From Rhizosphaericola mali (lineage in GTDB: Bacteria > Bacteroidota > Bacteroidia > Chitinophagales > Chitinophagaceae): 64,000 bases of DNA. A model generated the notes under the pieces. It was given only the letters and a program-made list of their open reading frames with translations. It was not told where the DNA came from and did not search any database. The stretch lies in contig NZ_CP044016.1 in assembly GCF_004337365.2 (NCBI RefSeq), positions 4,011,507 through 4,075,506 of the forward strand, read 5' to 3'. The position numbers were made by a program, and so were the translations under genes. Below are positions 9,575-20,515 of this stretch, piece after piece. Numbering within the stretch: the stretch's first letter is position 1; every line of letters begins with the position of its first letter.

Positions 9575-10333
9575 TTAATTTCCATTAGAAGTCAGAGACT
9601 TTAATACAATTTCTTTTTTGCTTCTAGATATTGGAATTTGGGTATCATCTGTAAGTAATAAATAACCCCCATCCTCTCTAATCAGGCTTTTAATAAATTT
9701 TTTATTTACTAAGTGAGATTGGTGACAACGGATGAAATCGTATTCTGTGAGCAATTCTTCGTATTCATAAATGGGATTAGAGACCATGATATTTTTCCCA
9801 TCAGACAGATAAAAAGTTGTGTAGGCATTGGAAGATTCGCATCTTAATATTTCACTAGTATATACAAATCTGATCTCCTTAAAAGTAGATAATGCAAGTT
9901 TGTGCTCTTTTTTGGAATCTTTGTACTTAATAAGTTCAAGCAAATTTTCTAATTGAAGATTGGCTTTCTTTTGTTTTAGTTTTTCCACTACTTTTCCAAT
10001 AGAAAGTTTCAATTCTTCTGGATTAACTGGTTTGAGTAGATAATCAATTGCTGCGAATTTGATAGCTTGAATTCCATAATGGTCGTAAGCGGTAACAAAG
10101 ATTATTTCAAATTGATGATGTGGTAATGTGCGTAAAACATCAAAACCATTTTTGTCCGGCATCTGAATATCGAGAAAAAGCAAATCTGGATTAGATGCAG
10201 TTATTATTTTAATACCGTCATCTGCGTTAGTGGCAGTTCCGACAATATCCACTTCTGGCGAATATTTTTCCAACAATCCTGTAAGATTATCAATATTGTT
10301 TTTTTCATCATCAATAATTACCGCTCTTATCAT
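9575..10333 (-). CDS. LytTR-family response regulator
   Basis: The receiver domain (about residues 1-120) has the acidic pocket DDE, the phosphoacceptor Asp in LLFLDIQMPDKNGFDV, the Thr in FVTAYD and the Lys in LLKPVN. The C-terminal LytTR DNA-binding domain (about 150-250) carries YTTFYLSDGKNIMV and FIRCHQSHLVNKKFI. The start is taken at MIRAVIIDDE, where the ATG overlaps the kinase stop as ATGA; this indicates translational coupling. A start three codons upstream is also possible. It is the partner of the upstream histidine kinase. Confidence 0.92.
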   Translation of the reverse strand: MIRAVIIDDEKNNIDNLTGLLEKYSPEVDIVGTATNADDGIKIITASNPDLLFLDIQMPDKNGFDVLRTLPHHQFEIIFVTAYDHYGIQAIKFAAIDYLLKPVNPEELKLSIGKVVEKLKQKKANLQLENLLELIKYKDSKKEHKLALSTFKEIRFVYTSEILRCESSNAYTTFYLSDGKNIMVSNPIYEYEELLTEYDFIRCHQSHLVNKKFIKSLIREDGGYLLLTDDTQIPISRSKKEIVLKSLTSNGN

Positions 10334-12093
10334 ATTAGCCAATTTTTAAATGAAAGGATTACATGAGTGTGATCATTTTTTCTTCTTATTGTCAAAGATA
10401 TTTGCTGATCGTACAGGGTATGATTCAATAACTTGATTCTTTCTTTTGTGAGTTGAAGTCCGAAGCCTTTTATCTCCATATTATCAGAGAAGCCTTTTCC
10501 ATTATCTATCACTGAAACGACCATATTATCCTCTAGTTTTACAAAAGAAACGATTAGAGTTCCCTTCTCTTTTAATGAAGAAATACCATGCTTAATTGCA
10601 TTTTCTACTAAAGGTTGTAACAGCAAATTGGGAACTTCGTAAGCTCTGATATCTATATTCTCATCTGTGATAATTTGATAAGTGAATCCAAAACGTAATC
10701 TTTCCAAATTGAGATAATTTTCCAACATTTTTATTTCTTTTGAGATACTGGAAAATTCCGTGTTACTAGCTTTTAATGAATCTCGCATCAAGTCGCCAAA
10801 TTCTATTAAATACTTTGTCGCATTTTCAGAATCATTTTTCGTAATGAGTCCTTGAATAGAACTTAGTGCATTAAAAACAAAATGGGGATTAAATTGTGAT
10901 CGAATAGATTTCAACTCCGTTTGCACCAATTGATTTTTTAGACCTTGTATCTTAATTTTCCGTTTTAGATTGTTGGAACGAACTAATAATATTCCAAAAC
11001 CAATAGCCAAAACTGAGAGCAATACCCACATCATCTTGAACCAAATTGTTTGATACCAAGCAGTCGCGATAGTAAAATTATAAACACATACATTTTCCCT
11101 TTGGATACTATAACGAATTTTAAGTTGATAATTACCTGGAGCAAGGTTTTTAAGCCATACAAAATTTAGATCAAAATCATTGATCCGCCAGCCAGTACTA
11201 TCCTTTCCATGAACTAAATTATATTCAATAGCATCCTTTGAATTTACCACATCATCTAAATAAAAAATAATGCTGTTCTCGTTTGAATTAAATTGATGTC
11301 GCGTGTGTAGCAACGTGGTATCATGTGTCCAATCCTGCATATCCCTCATATACTTATCTGGCATCCATTGCTTCTTGAAAAGTTGAAGAAAATCATAGAA
11401 TTGAGCAAAGGAGAAAACTCCCACCACTCTGGGCGCTCTTCTTACCCATAGTGCAGACATGGAAACTTCGAGCCTATTGGGTGAATCTTTTCGTCTTATC
11501 TGCAAGACTAACGCATTTCCATATGCAGCTTTAAATTGACCTAGGTAAGCCGTAACCGTATCGATTTCCTTTGGGTTGGCAATTTTTGTCATCCAATAAA
11601 CTTTCCAAAACAACTTGGGAGTGGTCCATGGAAGAACAACTTTTCTATTGTTTTCTATCACTCGATATTCATAATCATGTGCATTATATTGATTAATTCC
11701 ATTGACAGTAAAAATAATGCCGGAAGAATCAAAAATTGGTATGGCATATTTGCCAGAATAGGCATCAAAAAAACCAATGCTATTTGACGAATCATTTTTG
11801 TATTTGACAATATCAGGAATTTTCTCCTTAACAAAAGCTGGATTGACTAGCAAATTGTTCGAATAGAATGCCACCATGGCCAACGGCACTTTCTTTGAGT
11901 TTCGAAAATTGTTATAGTTATATAAAGTGACAGAAAAATATTTTCTGATAGAATCACCATTTGTATCTCTTTTCAAAATAGGATTGATGCTATTTAGCTG
12001 CATTTCCAATTTCTGACAAAAACATACATTTAACTTGACCAGACATAATATAACAAGTGCTATTCGAGACATTTTTCTCATTTTATCTTTCAA
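10330..12093 (-). CDS. LytS/YehU-type sensor histidine kinase
   Basis: The protein has an N-terminal signal segment (MSRIALVILCLVKLNVCFCQ) and a periplasmic region of about 320 residues. The end of that region (LAPGNYQLKIRYS) looks like a Y_Y_Y domain. One membrane helix follows (WVLLSVLAIGFGILLV, near 350). The cytoplasmic His_kinase domain has the phosphoacceptor in QFNPHFVFNALSSIQGLI. The ATPase domain has the N box PLVENAIKHGI and the G box VIDNGKGF. Most Bacteroidota kinases with Y_Y_Y carry a beta-propeller before it; here there is none that I can see. It is the first gene of a three-gene unit with the LytTR regulator and the TlpA-like protein. The signal is unknown. Confidence 0.9.
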   Translation of the reverse strand: MKDKMRKMSRIALVILCLVKLNVCFCQKLEMQLNSINPILKRDTNGDSIRKYFSVTLYNYNNFRNSKKVPLAMVAFYSNNLLVNPAFVKEKIPDIVKYKNDSSNSIGFFDAYSGKYAIPIFDSSGIIFTVNGINQYNAHDYEYRVIENNRKVVLPWTTPKLFWKVYWMTKIANPKEIDTVTAYLGQFKAAYGNALVLQIRRKDSPNRLEVSMSALWVRRAPRVVGVFSFAQFYDFLQLFKKQWMPDKYMRDMQDWTHDTTLLHTRHQFNSNENSIIFYLDDVVNSKDAIEYNLVHGKDSTGWRINDFDLNFVWLKNLAPGNYQLKIRYSIQRENVCVYNFTIATAWYQTIWFKMMWVLLSVLAIGFGILLVRSNNLKRKIKIQGLKNQLVQTELKSIRSQFNPHFVFNALSSIQGLITKNDSENATKYLIEFGDLMRDSLKASNTEFSSISKEIKMLENYLNLERLRFGFTYQIITDENIDIRAYEVPNLLLQPLVENAIKHGISSLKEKGTLIVSFVKLEDNMVVSVIDNGKGFSDNMEIKGFGLQLTKERIKLLNHTLYDQQISLTIRRKNDHTHVILSFKNWLI

Positions 12094-12361
12094 TATAGCA
12101 AAGCAATGTTATTTAAATATCTTTTGTATAATACAGTTTGAAATAGGAAAGAAATTGTTTGAATTCTGGATTCAATTAAATAAAGACTAGAATTAAAAGA
12201 AATGTCGATCTGCTTCGGGCCCTTTTTAAATAAAACATCCCCAATACGATACGCCTACAAGAGTTTACCTTTAGCAATGTTAATAAGAATTCTATGCTAA
12301 CCGAATTACGACCTTGACAATTGAACTTTTTTGTATTTACTTGGATCAGAAATAAATAAAA
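12094..12361. other. AT-rich spacer between kinase promoter region and element
   Basis: No ORF or RNA gene is visible. It contains the upstream region of the histidine kinase and ends in the terminator at 12362. It is chromosomal DNA just outside the integrated element. Confidence 0.5.
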
Positions 12362-12393
12362 AAACCGTGTAAATCAATGATTTAACACGGTTT
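12362..12393 (-). terminator. stranded ancestral terminator of tRNA-Asp
   Basis: The minus strand reads a stem AAACCGTGT...ACACGGTTT followed by a run of seven T, a classic intrinsic terminator. No minus-strand gene ends here: the nearest one on the right begins 41 kb away, across the element. Its direction and its position just outside the left att copy fit the terminator that followed tRNA-Asp before integration. Confidence 0.7.
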
Positions 12394-12416
12394 ATATCTT
12401 TTTGAACTCCTTAAGA

Positions 12417-12431
12417 GCGGACCGGACGGGA
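12417..12431. repeat. attL core, left end of the integrated element
   Basis: GCGGACCGGACGGGA is identical to the 15 bases at 53607-53621, which encode the 3' acceptor strand and part of the T-stem of tRNA-Asp. The rest of a tRNA is missing here. A tyrosine recombinase gene begins 150 bases to the right, the usual place next to att. Confidence 0.85.
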
Positions 12432-12556
12432 ACGCAATTGGCTTATCAGGGTTTACAACAGTTTACGACACTTTACTTTAATGTATTGATTTTTAAACAC
12501 TTATAACTTTTACACAGAATAACATTTACGACCTTTACATGTGTTGGCAATATTTT

Positions 12557-12578
12557 GATAGACCAAAAAATAGACCAA
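12557..12578 (+). repeat. left pair of probable integrase arm-type sites
   Basis: GATAGACCAA and AATAGACCAA are repeated with a 12-bp period. The same pair, in the same orientation and period, occurs at 53543-53564 inside the right end. Paired short direct repeats inside both ends are what tyrosine recombinases use as arm-binding sites. They lie just before the integrase ATG, so binding could also repress the gene. Confidence 0.6.
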
Positions 12579-12581
12579 ACC

Positions 12582-13868
12582 ATGTCATTATCCATCAAGC
12601 TCATTTGCAAGAAAAACAAAGTCCGTAAAGACGGCTCTGCTCCTATTTTCATTCAGTACTGTTATAGTTCTGAAAAAAGAACTTTATTAAAAACAGACGT
12701 GTCCATTCCACCAAGTTATTGGAACAGAAAGAGTTCCAGAATCTCAAAAGACCTACCTATTGTGTATGGAAAAGTGGAGGCACTAGAAATACTTTTGCGA
12801 GACCAGTTACGAAAGGCAGAAGATCTGGTCCTGAAAGCGCAACATAGTGGACAGGATCCAATTGATTTCTTGAAAGCACATTTTCATGCGGGTGAAGTAG
12901 TTGAAACTATAGAACCAAAGCCGGTCAAGGAAAAAGACATCTTTGCACATATTGAAGACTATATGGAAAGTAAAAGTAAAGTTGTCAAACACGTTACAAT
13001 TACTGTAATACGCTCCATGTCCCACCATCTAAAGTGTTATCAGGAGTATTTGGGGAAACCAATAACTTTTGATTCCATTGATATACAGTTCTACGAAGAT
13101 TTTGTGTATTTCCTTACGCATAAGATTGAGATGCAAAGAAGAAAAACGCCTATCATCGGGCTAAGGATAAACACAATTGGAAAGACCATCAAATACCTCA
13201 AAAATTTCCTGTTGGACAGGATGCGCAAAAAGATCATACGATTCTTTGATGTCAGTTTTCTGAAAGTGATACAGGAAGATGTAGATGCCATATATCTGGA
13301 CTGGAAAGAAATTTCCAGGATTTACCATCTTGACTTGTCGGAGCACACTCATTTGGAAAAATACCGAGACCTTTTTGTAATAGGATGTTTGACTGGCTTT
13401 CGTTTCAGTGATTACTCGGAACTACGACCAGAAGAAATAAGGGACGGAATGCTACATGTGATACAGGAAAAGACTAAAGCCATGGTAGTTGTTCCTATGC
13501 GCCCTGAAATACAAAAAATCTTGATTGGTAAATACAATATGCAGATGCCGCAGACTAACAACCCTGAATTTAACCGCTATATCAAAGAGGTGGCAAAACT
13601 CGCAGGCCTTGACACGCCTATTAAAATTGTACACAAAAAAGGAAATCAAACGATAGCAGAAATCCGCCCCAAATACGCCTGGGTATGTTCACATACCTGT
13701 CGCAGGTCGTTTTGCACCAATGAATATCTGGAAAGCACGCCCATTGATTTGATTATGGCGGTCAGTGGGCACAAAACAGAAAAGTCATTTCGGCGTTATG
13801 TGAAAGCAACACAGGTACAAAAGGCTATGAAAATAAAAGATTTATGGGAGAAAAGAGATCTACTATAA
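12582..13868 (+). CDS. tyrosine recombinase / site-specific integrase
   Basis: The protein of about 428 residues has the Bacteroidota layout: an arm-binding domain (SLSIKLICKKNKVRKDG...), a SAM-like core-binding domain (about 110-210) and a catalytic domain. Catalytic residues are visible: Arg in GCLTGFRFSDYSEL, HTCRRSF (HxxR), the second His in MAVSGHKT and the Tyr in SFRRYVKAT. I take the ATG at 12582 (MSLSIKL) because the upstream TTG start would run through the repeated arm-site sequence. It should catalyse integration into and excision from tRNA-Asp. Confidence 0.95.
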   Translation: MSLSIKLICKKNKVRKDGSAPIFIQYCYSSEKRTLLKTDVSIPPSYWNRKSSRISKDLPIVYGKVEALEILLRDQLRKAEDLVLKAQHSGQDPIDFLKAHFHAGEVVETIEPKPVKEKDIFAHIEDYMESKSKVVKHVTITVIRSMSHHLKCYQEYLGKPITFDSIDIQFYEDFVYFLTHKIEMQRRKTPIIGLRINTIGKTIKYLKNFLLDRMRKKIIRFFDVSFLKVIQEDVDAIYLDWKEISRIYHLDLSEHTHLEKYRDLFVIGCLTGFRFSDYSELRPEEIRDGMLHVIQEKTKAMVVVPMRPEIQKILIGKYNMQMPQTNNPEFNRYIKEVAKLAGLDTPIKIVHKKGNQTIAEIRPKYAWVCSHTCRRSFCTNEYLESTPIDLIMAVSGHKTEKSFRRYVKATQVQKAMKIKDLWEKRDLL

Positions 13869-14157
13869 TTTTGAATATTTAGACTTGTTCATGATTATTT
13901 TAAAATCTAACGTACTATAAAGTTATTGTATTATTGCGTTTTATTTTTATTGCTAATAATTCAACATTATCTTTTAATTAACAATACAATTATTAATCAT
14001 TAAATATTTAGTTATATCTTTATACAGATAAAACAGAATCAAAACTTTTTTAAGTATCGAATTCCCCTAATTTTCAGATCGGAAATTTTTTTAAGTCTTC
14101 TTCTTTTAGTCTTTTTCATCCTGTTATTTTATTAATTTATTTATAAAAAAATATAAT

Positions 14158-14481
14158 ATGAACATTTATGTATCTAGCTTAAGCTATAGTGTCAACAATG
14201 ATGACCTAAAAGAATTATTTGAAGATTTTGGAGAAGTTGTTTCTGCAAATATTATAAATGATAAATTCACACAACGTAGTCGAGGCTTTGGATTTGTTGA
14301 AATGCCAAATATCGTTTCTGCCAATAAAGCAATTAACTCTTTGGATGGATCCAAGTTGGACGGAAGGACAATTAATGTTAGTGAAGCTAAAGAGAAAGAA
14401 CCTCGTTCTAATAACTATAGTAATAGAGTTCCTTCACCTTTTAAAAGTGATAGAAATAAGGAAATCTCAAATAATTACTAA
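14158..14481 (+). CDS. RRM-domain RNA-binding protein
   Basis: This 107-residue protein is a single RNA recognition motif followed by a short polar tail. RNP2 is IYVSSL near the start and RNP1 is RGFGFVEM near residue 42. These small bacterial RRM proteins bind RNA and are often induced by cold or other stress. It has a long AT-rich leader after the integrase and stands alone, with a terminator after it. It fits the stress theme of the neighbouring cargo. Confidence 0.92.
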   Translation: MNIYVSSLSYSVNNDDLKELFEDFGEVVSANIINDKFTQRSRGFGFVEMPNIVSANKAINSLDGSKLDGRTINVSEAKEKEPRSNNYSNRVPSPFKSDRNKEISNNY

Positions 14482-14532
14482 TATTTCAATCACTACAATA
14501 ATTATTTTACTTAAATCAAATATTAAATTATA

Positions 14533-14555
14533 AATAGCCTCAATCGTGAGGTTAT
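14533..14555 (+). terminator. terminator of the RRM gene
   Basis: The hairpin CCTCA-ATCG-TGAGG, extended by an A/T-rich stem, is followed by TTATTTTATTTT about 50 bases after the RRM stop. Confidence 0.65.
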
Positions 14556-14668
14556 TTTATTTTATGGAAAAAAGGTTTGATTTTAATTTTATAAGTAACT
14601 ATAATATATGAAAATGGAAGAAATATTACATCTCATAAAAACAAATCGCTACAATTATTTATGAGAAA

Positions 14669-14708
14669 AAGACTATATACCCTTATACATATAGAGTTGT
14701 ATAGTCTT
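14669..14708 (-). terminator. hairpin downstream of the antiporter gene
   Basis: An 8-bp inverted repeat (AAGACTAT / ATAGTCTT) with a 24-nt loop lies 46 bases beyond the antiporter stop. It may terminate the minus-strand transcript; it is weaker than the others in this region. Confidence 0.4.
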
Positions 14709-14754
14709 ATGTTGTATCAATTATTTTGAGAGAATAATTATAGAAAAAAAATGA

Positions 14755-15936
14755 TTATAAGAGATCTAATTTATTGAGTGGAATCTTATTTTTTGATAAA
14801 AAATACTTTAAGATAAAAATCCAATATGAAGAAACTAGTAGTGATATAGCCACTAAGCATAGACCATTCATATAGAAATCATAGTCTATAGTTTTTTTCT
14901 GAAATCCTAAAGAAAATGCAACAATTGCAAGTTCACCGCAATGTGATAAGAGGGCTGCATTATAAATACATTTACTTAAACTTAAATGATTTAAACAAAA
15001 AAATAAAACGGCAAAAATAAAGTTACATAATATAAATATTATTGATAAAAATGAAATAATTTTTAAATGATTTAATAAAAAATGAATATCAATTTGTAAT
15101 CCAATTGAAACAAAAAATAGTGAAACAAAGAAAATTTCAAATGGACGCAATGATTTTTCTAACCATGTAAGCGAATTACTCCGACCTACGATTACTCCAG
15201 CCAAAAAACTACCTGTGGAATGTCCCAATCCTGAAAAAGAAGAGAGATATGCAAATCCTAAACATAATAATAAACCGGAAAACACTTGTAGTTCATGATC
15301 ATTGACCATATCTGGTAAAATTGCATCTAGGAAATTTTTTTTCCGTTCTCGCAATCTATTAATAACATATAGAAATATAGTAATTCCGACTATAGACATT
15401 AATATTTTAAATAAATAGCGCAGCGAAACATTTCCTATATCAACATATAAAAGAAAAGGAGTAAAAAGTATGTCTTGCAAAAGTAAAATATTCAACAAAC
15501 AACTACCTAAATTTGTATGCAAATTACCATCGCGTTTTAAATATTCGCTTGCAATAACAGTACTGTTAAACATTAGAAAAGAAGCAATTAATAACTTTTC
15601 GTTTGAGGAATATCCCAAAATAGACCCAATACAGAAACTTAAAGCAATTGCTATAATTGTCTTTGAAAACTGAAAATAAATAGGTTGTTTAATCAAATTG
15701 CTCTTATCAGGCACTTTCAATTCTAAACCTAAAAAGAACATTAATAAAAGAACACCTATATCTCCTACCTCTTTTACATCCTTTGATAATGAAAGCAGTC
15801 CAAGTACATTGGGCCCTAAAAATATACCCGTTAGTATATAAGCAATTATATTAGGCTGGTTGGATTTTTTAAAAAGATATAAAAGAGCTGTAATAGTCAT
15901 ACATAGTATACATATACTACTCAACATTTTTTCCAT
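14755..15936 (-). CDS. CPA2-family cation/proton antiporter (KefB-type membrane domain)
   Basis: This is a 393-residue protein made almost wholly of about 12 membrane helices. Family features are visible: IIAYILTGIFLGPNVLG near the start, GVLLLMFFLGLELK, the polar core LLLQDILFTPF and SGLGHSTGSFLAGVIVG. It lacks the C-terminal TrkA-N domain of full KefB, so it ends with the membrane part. It probably exchanges K+ or Na+ for protons across the inner membrane. A KefB-type antiporter is also part of the proteobacterial stress-tolerance locus. It seems to be co-transcribed with the small gene upstream (spacing 56 bases). Confidence 0.85.
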   Translation of the reverse strand: MEKMLSSICILCMTITALLYLFKKSNQPNIIAYILTGIFLGPNVLGLLSLSKDVKEVGDIGVLLLMFFLGLELKVPDKSNLIKQPIYFQFSKTIIAIALSFCIGSILGYSSNEKLLIASFLMFNSTVIASEYLKRDGNLHTNLGSCLLNILLLQDILFTPFLLYVDIGNVSLRYLFKILMSIVGITIFLYVINRLRERKKNFLDAILPDMVNDHELQVFSGLLLCLGFAYLSSFSGLGHSTGSFLAGVIVGRSNSLTWLEKSLRPFEIFFVSLFFVSIGLQIDIHFLLNHLKIISFLSIIFILCNFIFAVLFFCLNHLSLSKCIYNAALLSHCGELAIVAFSLGFQKKTIDYDFYMNGLCLVAISLLVSSYWIFILKYFLSKNKIPLNKLDLL

Positions 15937-15992
15937 AAAAATGATTGTAAAAATTTTTGTAATTCATATTAAAGACACACTAAAATCGAGTA

Positions 15993-16289
15993 TCAATATT
16001 TTGTAATCAAATTTTTAAATATTTCCATAGTAATTCTACTACAGTTTCTTTCTAATTGTGATAATGTGCAATAAGACTCTGCAATGATCTCCTTAATATT
16101 TTGATTAGAATAAACCAATTTTAACTTTATTGGTCTGGGCATATTTTCTTTTTCGCAACTCGGAACGCCTTCTAGAGCAGCGAATATCACCATTGCCTCT
16201 TTCAAGTCCATATCTATCCAGAACCGAGCATAGGGAAAAAAGTCAAGAGTATTTTTCATTTCCAACTCAATAAAACATTTTTTTTTCAT
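15993..16289 (-). CDS. small protein of unknown function
   Basis: This 98-residue soluble protein has no motif that I recognise. It contains three Cys (KKKCFIELE, VPSCEKEN, ERNCSR) and a mixed alpha/beta look. It lies upstream of the antiporter on the same strand and is probably in one transcript with it. It could be a regulatory or accessory subunit of the antiporter, which is only inference from position. Confidence 0.6.
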   Translation of the reverse strand: MKKKCFIELEMKNTLDFFPYARFWIDMDLKEAMVIFAALEGVPSCEKENMPRPIKLKLVYSNQNIKEIIAESYCTLSQLERNCSRITMEIFKNLITKY

Positions 16290-17103
16290 ACCTTAATATT
16301 AAAAATGGCTACGTCAATTAATATCTTCCTCCAAAATGTATAATATAGTGGAGTATAATTTTTAATATATCGATTAAGAGTTTAGAACTCTAAATAAAAT
16401 TTAGCGTTTAAAATAAAAAATATAAAAAAGTAATTAGAATGTTTAAATAGCAGACTGTTAGGATGTAATAGTGAACATTTTTATCATATATAATTACATC
16501 AACTACTGTAAACTTTCGAATTGTATTTTTTCTCACCCAACTGCTAATATATTATAATGAGGAAATTTTTTGATTTATTGGATAATGGGAACGTACACTT
16601 TTAATACATCTAGCAACAAAAAGTAGGATGAATACTTGATGAAGTAATGTTTTTGGATTAGAATGGTCATTCATTACTTGAGTTTTTAAAGGTTAAATAA
16701 TAAACTATAAAAAAACATTTAATGCCAACTATTTAATTTATGATATATAATCAAAATATGTTTGTTTAAAATCAAAATGCATACCAAAATTTAAGTTTAT
16801 AGTTGAGTTGAAATTTTGTCAAAAATCAAATTATTAATTTAGAATAATCGTGTTTTTTGACAGTATTTTTCAATAAATTCACATATTGTTCATAAGAATT
16901 CTTAAACGTAGGAATACCACGTTAATAAATATAAAGATTTACAAATTTAAATCTGCAACAGCATTTACGCTATTGCACTTATTGAATTTTTATATCAAAA
17001 GACTAAGGTGTGGAGAGTTTTTTTGGGAAGATATATCACAGTATAGCTTTAGTTGTTTTAACTACAATGAAATGACAAATTGACTATAGTTGACCAACTT
17101 TTG

Positions 17104-17119
17104 TCAATTTATAAATTGA
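17104..17119. promoter_or_regulatory. 16-bp perfect palindrome upstream of groES
   Basis: TCAATTTATAAATTGA is fully symmetric. It lies about 275 bases before the groES ATG. It could be an operator or a chance product of AT-rich DNA. Confidence 0.3.
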
Positions 17120-17294
17120 TAAATAAACACATATAATTTAGACTATAACATTAGAATTTTTGCAATAATATTCTTTTTAAAAAATTATTAATATTAAGAG
17201 ATAAATTATTGTAATATTCAACTCCCGAAAAATTTTTACTGCCAAAATGACTCAAATTTTCTTATTGGCATTATCATTGAAAAAAATGCAAGAG

Positions 17295-17306
17295 TTCTTC
17301 GAAGAA
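17295..17306. promoter_or_regulatory. 12-bp palindrome upstream of groES
   Basis: TTCTTCGAAGAA is fully symmetric and is one of the few GC-containing symmetric sites in the leader region, 88 bases before the groES ATG. A regulator-binding site for the heat-shock genes is possible. Confidence 0.3.
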
Positions 17307-17394
17307 TAGCCCTATATAGGTAATTTAAATGTATTTATTTTAATTAATTTTTATTTTTAAAATTTATTTTTTATTTATTTAAATTTTAATAATT

Positions 17395-17679
17395 ATGGAT
17401 ACAAAAACAATTGTACAGCCAATTCATGACAGAGTTGTCATCCAACCAGAGAAAGCAGAAGATAAAACTGCTGCAGGAATCATTATCCCAGATACCGCAA
17501 AAGAAAAACCTCAAAAAGGCAAAGTTATTGCATCCGGCCCCGGTAAAAAAGACGACCCCAATACAGTCAAACCAGGTGATCGAGTTTTGTACGGTAAATA
17601 TGCAGGAACAGAACTTCAATTTGAGGGTGAAGATTATTTGATTATGCGTGAATCAGACATTCTTGCTATTATAGATTAA
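17395..17679 (+). CDS. groES: co-chaperonin GroES (accessory copy on the element)
   Basis: The 94-residue protein has the full GroES fold length. Visible features are the start [20 protein letters not shown], the mobile-loop segment [13 protein letters not shown] that contacts GroEL, and the conserved end [16 protein letters not shown]. It forms the heptameric lid of the chaperonin. It lies 62 bases before groEL on the same strand, so they form one operon. As it is inside a mobile element, it is probably a second copy beside the chromosomal groES. Confidence 0.95.
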   Translation: MDTKTIVQPIHDRVVIQPEKAEDKTAAGIIIPDTAKEKPQKGKVIASGPGKKDDPNTVKPGDRVLYGKYAGTELQFEGEDYLIMRESDILAIID

Positions 17680-17708
17680 TAATTTTCTTAAAGTTATCTT
17701 TTTATTAG

Positions 17709-19373
<1,665 letters not shown>

Positions 19374-19605
19374 TCGAGTTTTTATAATTTTTTATCCTTT
19401 ATAATAAAAAGAAAAATTACAGTTTTTGTGTGTACAATCTTAGGTGAGTAAATATTATTTATACTAAAAACAATAATCAATATTGAGTTTAACATTTTGT
19501 ATATAATTTTCCTCATTTTTGGATGACTATATATTTCAAGATTAAACCAATATGAATGTTGAATTAGTTAAAATTATTTATTAATAAATAAAAGATATAT
19601 TAGTT

Positions 19606-20055
19606 ATGTCAACAGTTAAAAAATATGAAAATCCTTTTAACGGATTTCCTAAATTATTAGATGATTTCTTCGGACATGAATTATCCGATTGGAGAAATAA
19701 TAACTTCTCAGAAACGAGTACAACTATTCCTTCTGCAAATATTAAAGAAACTGCAGATAATTATCAAGTTGAACTTGCCGCTCCAGGATTGGAGAAATCT
19801 GATTTTGATATAAAACTGGAAGATTGCAGATTGATAATATCTTCGTTAAAAAAGCAAGAAAATGAAACAAAAGAAGATAAATATACCCGTAGGGAGTTTA
19901 GTTATCAGTCATTCCAGCGAAGTTTTACATTGCCTAGGGATATTGTAGATGTTGAGAATATCAAAGCTCAATATGAAAATGGTTTATTGACAATTGACAT
20001 TCCTAAAAAAGAAGAAGCGAAAAAGAAAGCTCCCAAATTAATTGAAATAGGATAA
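19606..20055 (+). CDS. Hsp20/alpha-crystallin small heat-shock protein
   Basis: This 149-residue protein has a short N-terminal arm (NPFNGFPKLLDDFFG), then an alpha-crystallin domain (about 40-140) with ADNYQVELAAPGLEKSDFDI and ENGLLTIDIPKKEE. The C-terminal IEI motif used for oligomerisation is present. It acts as an ATP-independent holdase that keeps unfolding proteins soluble for chaperonins. It follows groEL by about 230 bases and may have its own promoter. A very strong hairpin follows. Confidence 0.95.
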   Translation: MSTVKKYENPFNGFPKLLDDFFGHELSDWRNNNFSETSTTIPSANIKETADNYQVELAAPGLEKSDFDIKLEDCRLIISSLKKQENETKEDKYTRREFSYQSFQRSFTLPRDIVDVENIKAQYENGLLTIDIPKKEEAKKKAPKLIEIG

Positions 20056-20104
20056 ACAAATGGGTACACTCATTCCCTATTTGGGAATGAGTATACCCAT
20101 TTGT
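20056..20104 (+). terminator. very strong hairpin after hsp20
   Basis: Two 22-base arms (start ACAAATGGGTAC, end GTATACCCATTTGT) pair with one mismatch around a 5-nt loop, directly after the hsp20 stop. The stem is unusually long for a plain terminator and there is no long T run, so it may also protect the mRNA 3' end. Confidence 0.7.
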
Positions 20105-20515
20105 CCAATAATCTAAATCTTAATTTCTCTTGGATATAATAAAAGGGTAGTATTTCATTAACTGTGTAAGTTAAAAAGTTATTCTGGAATTTTTTTAGCC
20201 CCTAAAGCTCAAAAAAAATTACGGAAATAACTTTTTTTATTTTTAATCAACAGTTCCACGCTAAATAAAAAGAAAATATTAACAAATATCCAATTTATTT
20301 TAAGTATACTCTTATTGGACTTGTTAAATAACTCATGAATGTAAAATGGTTAATATTCAAAATGCAATGGATATATTGTAATTTTATCATTTCTTTTGAT
20401 GTTGGTATAAATTTTGAAATGATAATGATGCAATATCATAGATTCAAAACTAAAAGTTGTCTTTAAATCTAATTAAACCTACGCTGAAAAAACGATTTGT
20501 CTAACTTTAAATGAA
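20105..20515. other. intergenic region upstream of the catalase gene
   Basis: No ORF is visible. It should hold the katE promoter, but I could not find a clean TTG/TAnnTTTG pair. It is very AT-rich. Confidence 0.4.

Larger units (their letters stand above)
16290..17394. other. 1.1-kb geneless, very AT-rich region before groES
   Basis: No convincing gene is seen on either strand. The only longer frame begins at a TTG near 16886 and has no recognisable content. The region holds the divergent promoters of the antiporter unit and of groES and two perfect palindromes (17104-17119, 17295-17306). There is no CIRCE element of the HrcA type. Confidence 0.5.

Noticed and set aside
16886-17083. 65-codon ORF upstream of groES
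   Set aside because: TTG start, no motif, low-complexity composition of AT-rich DNA.
17104-17306. CIRCE element of HrcA
   Set aside because: The symmetric sites here do not match the TTAGCACTC-N9-GAGTGCTAA pattern.
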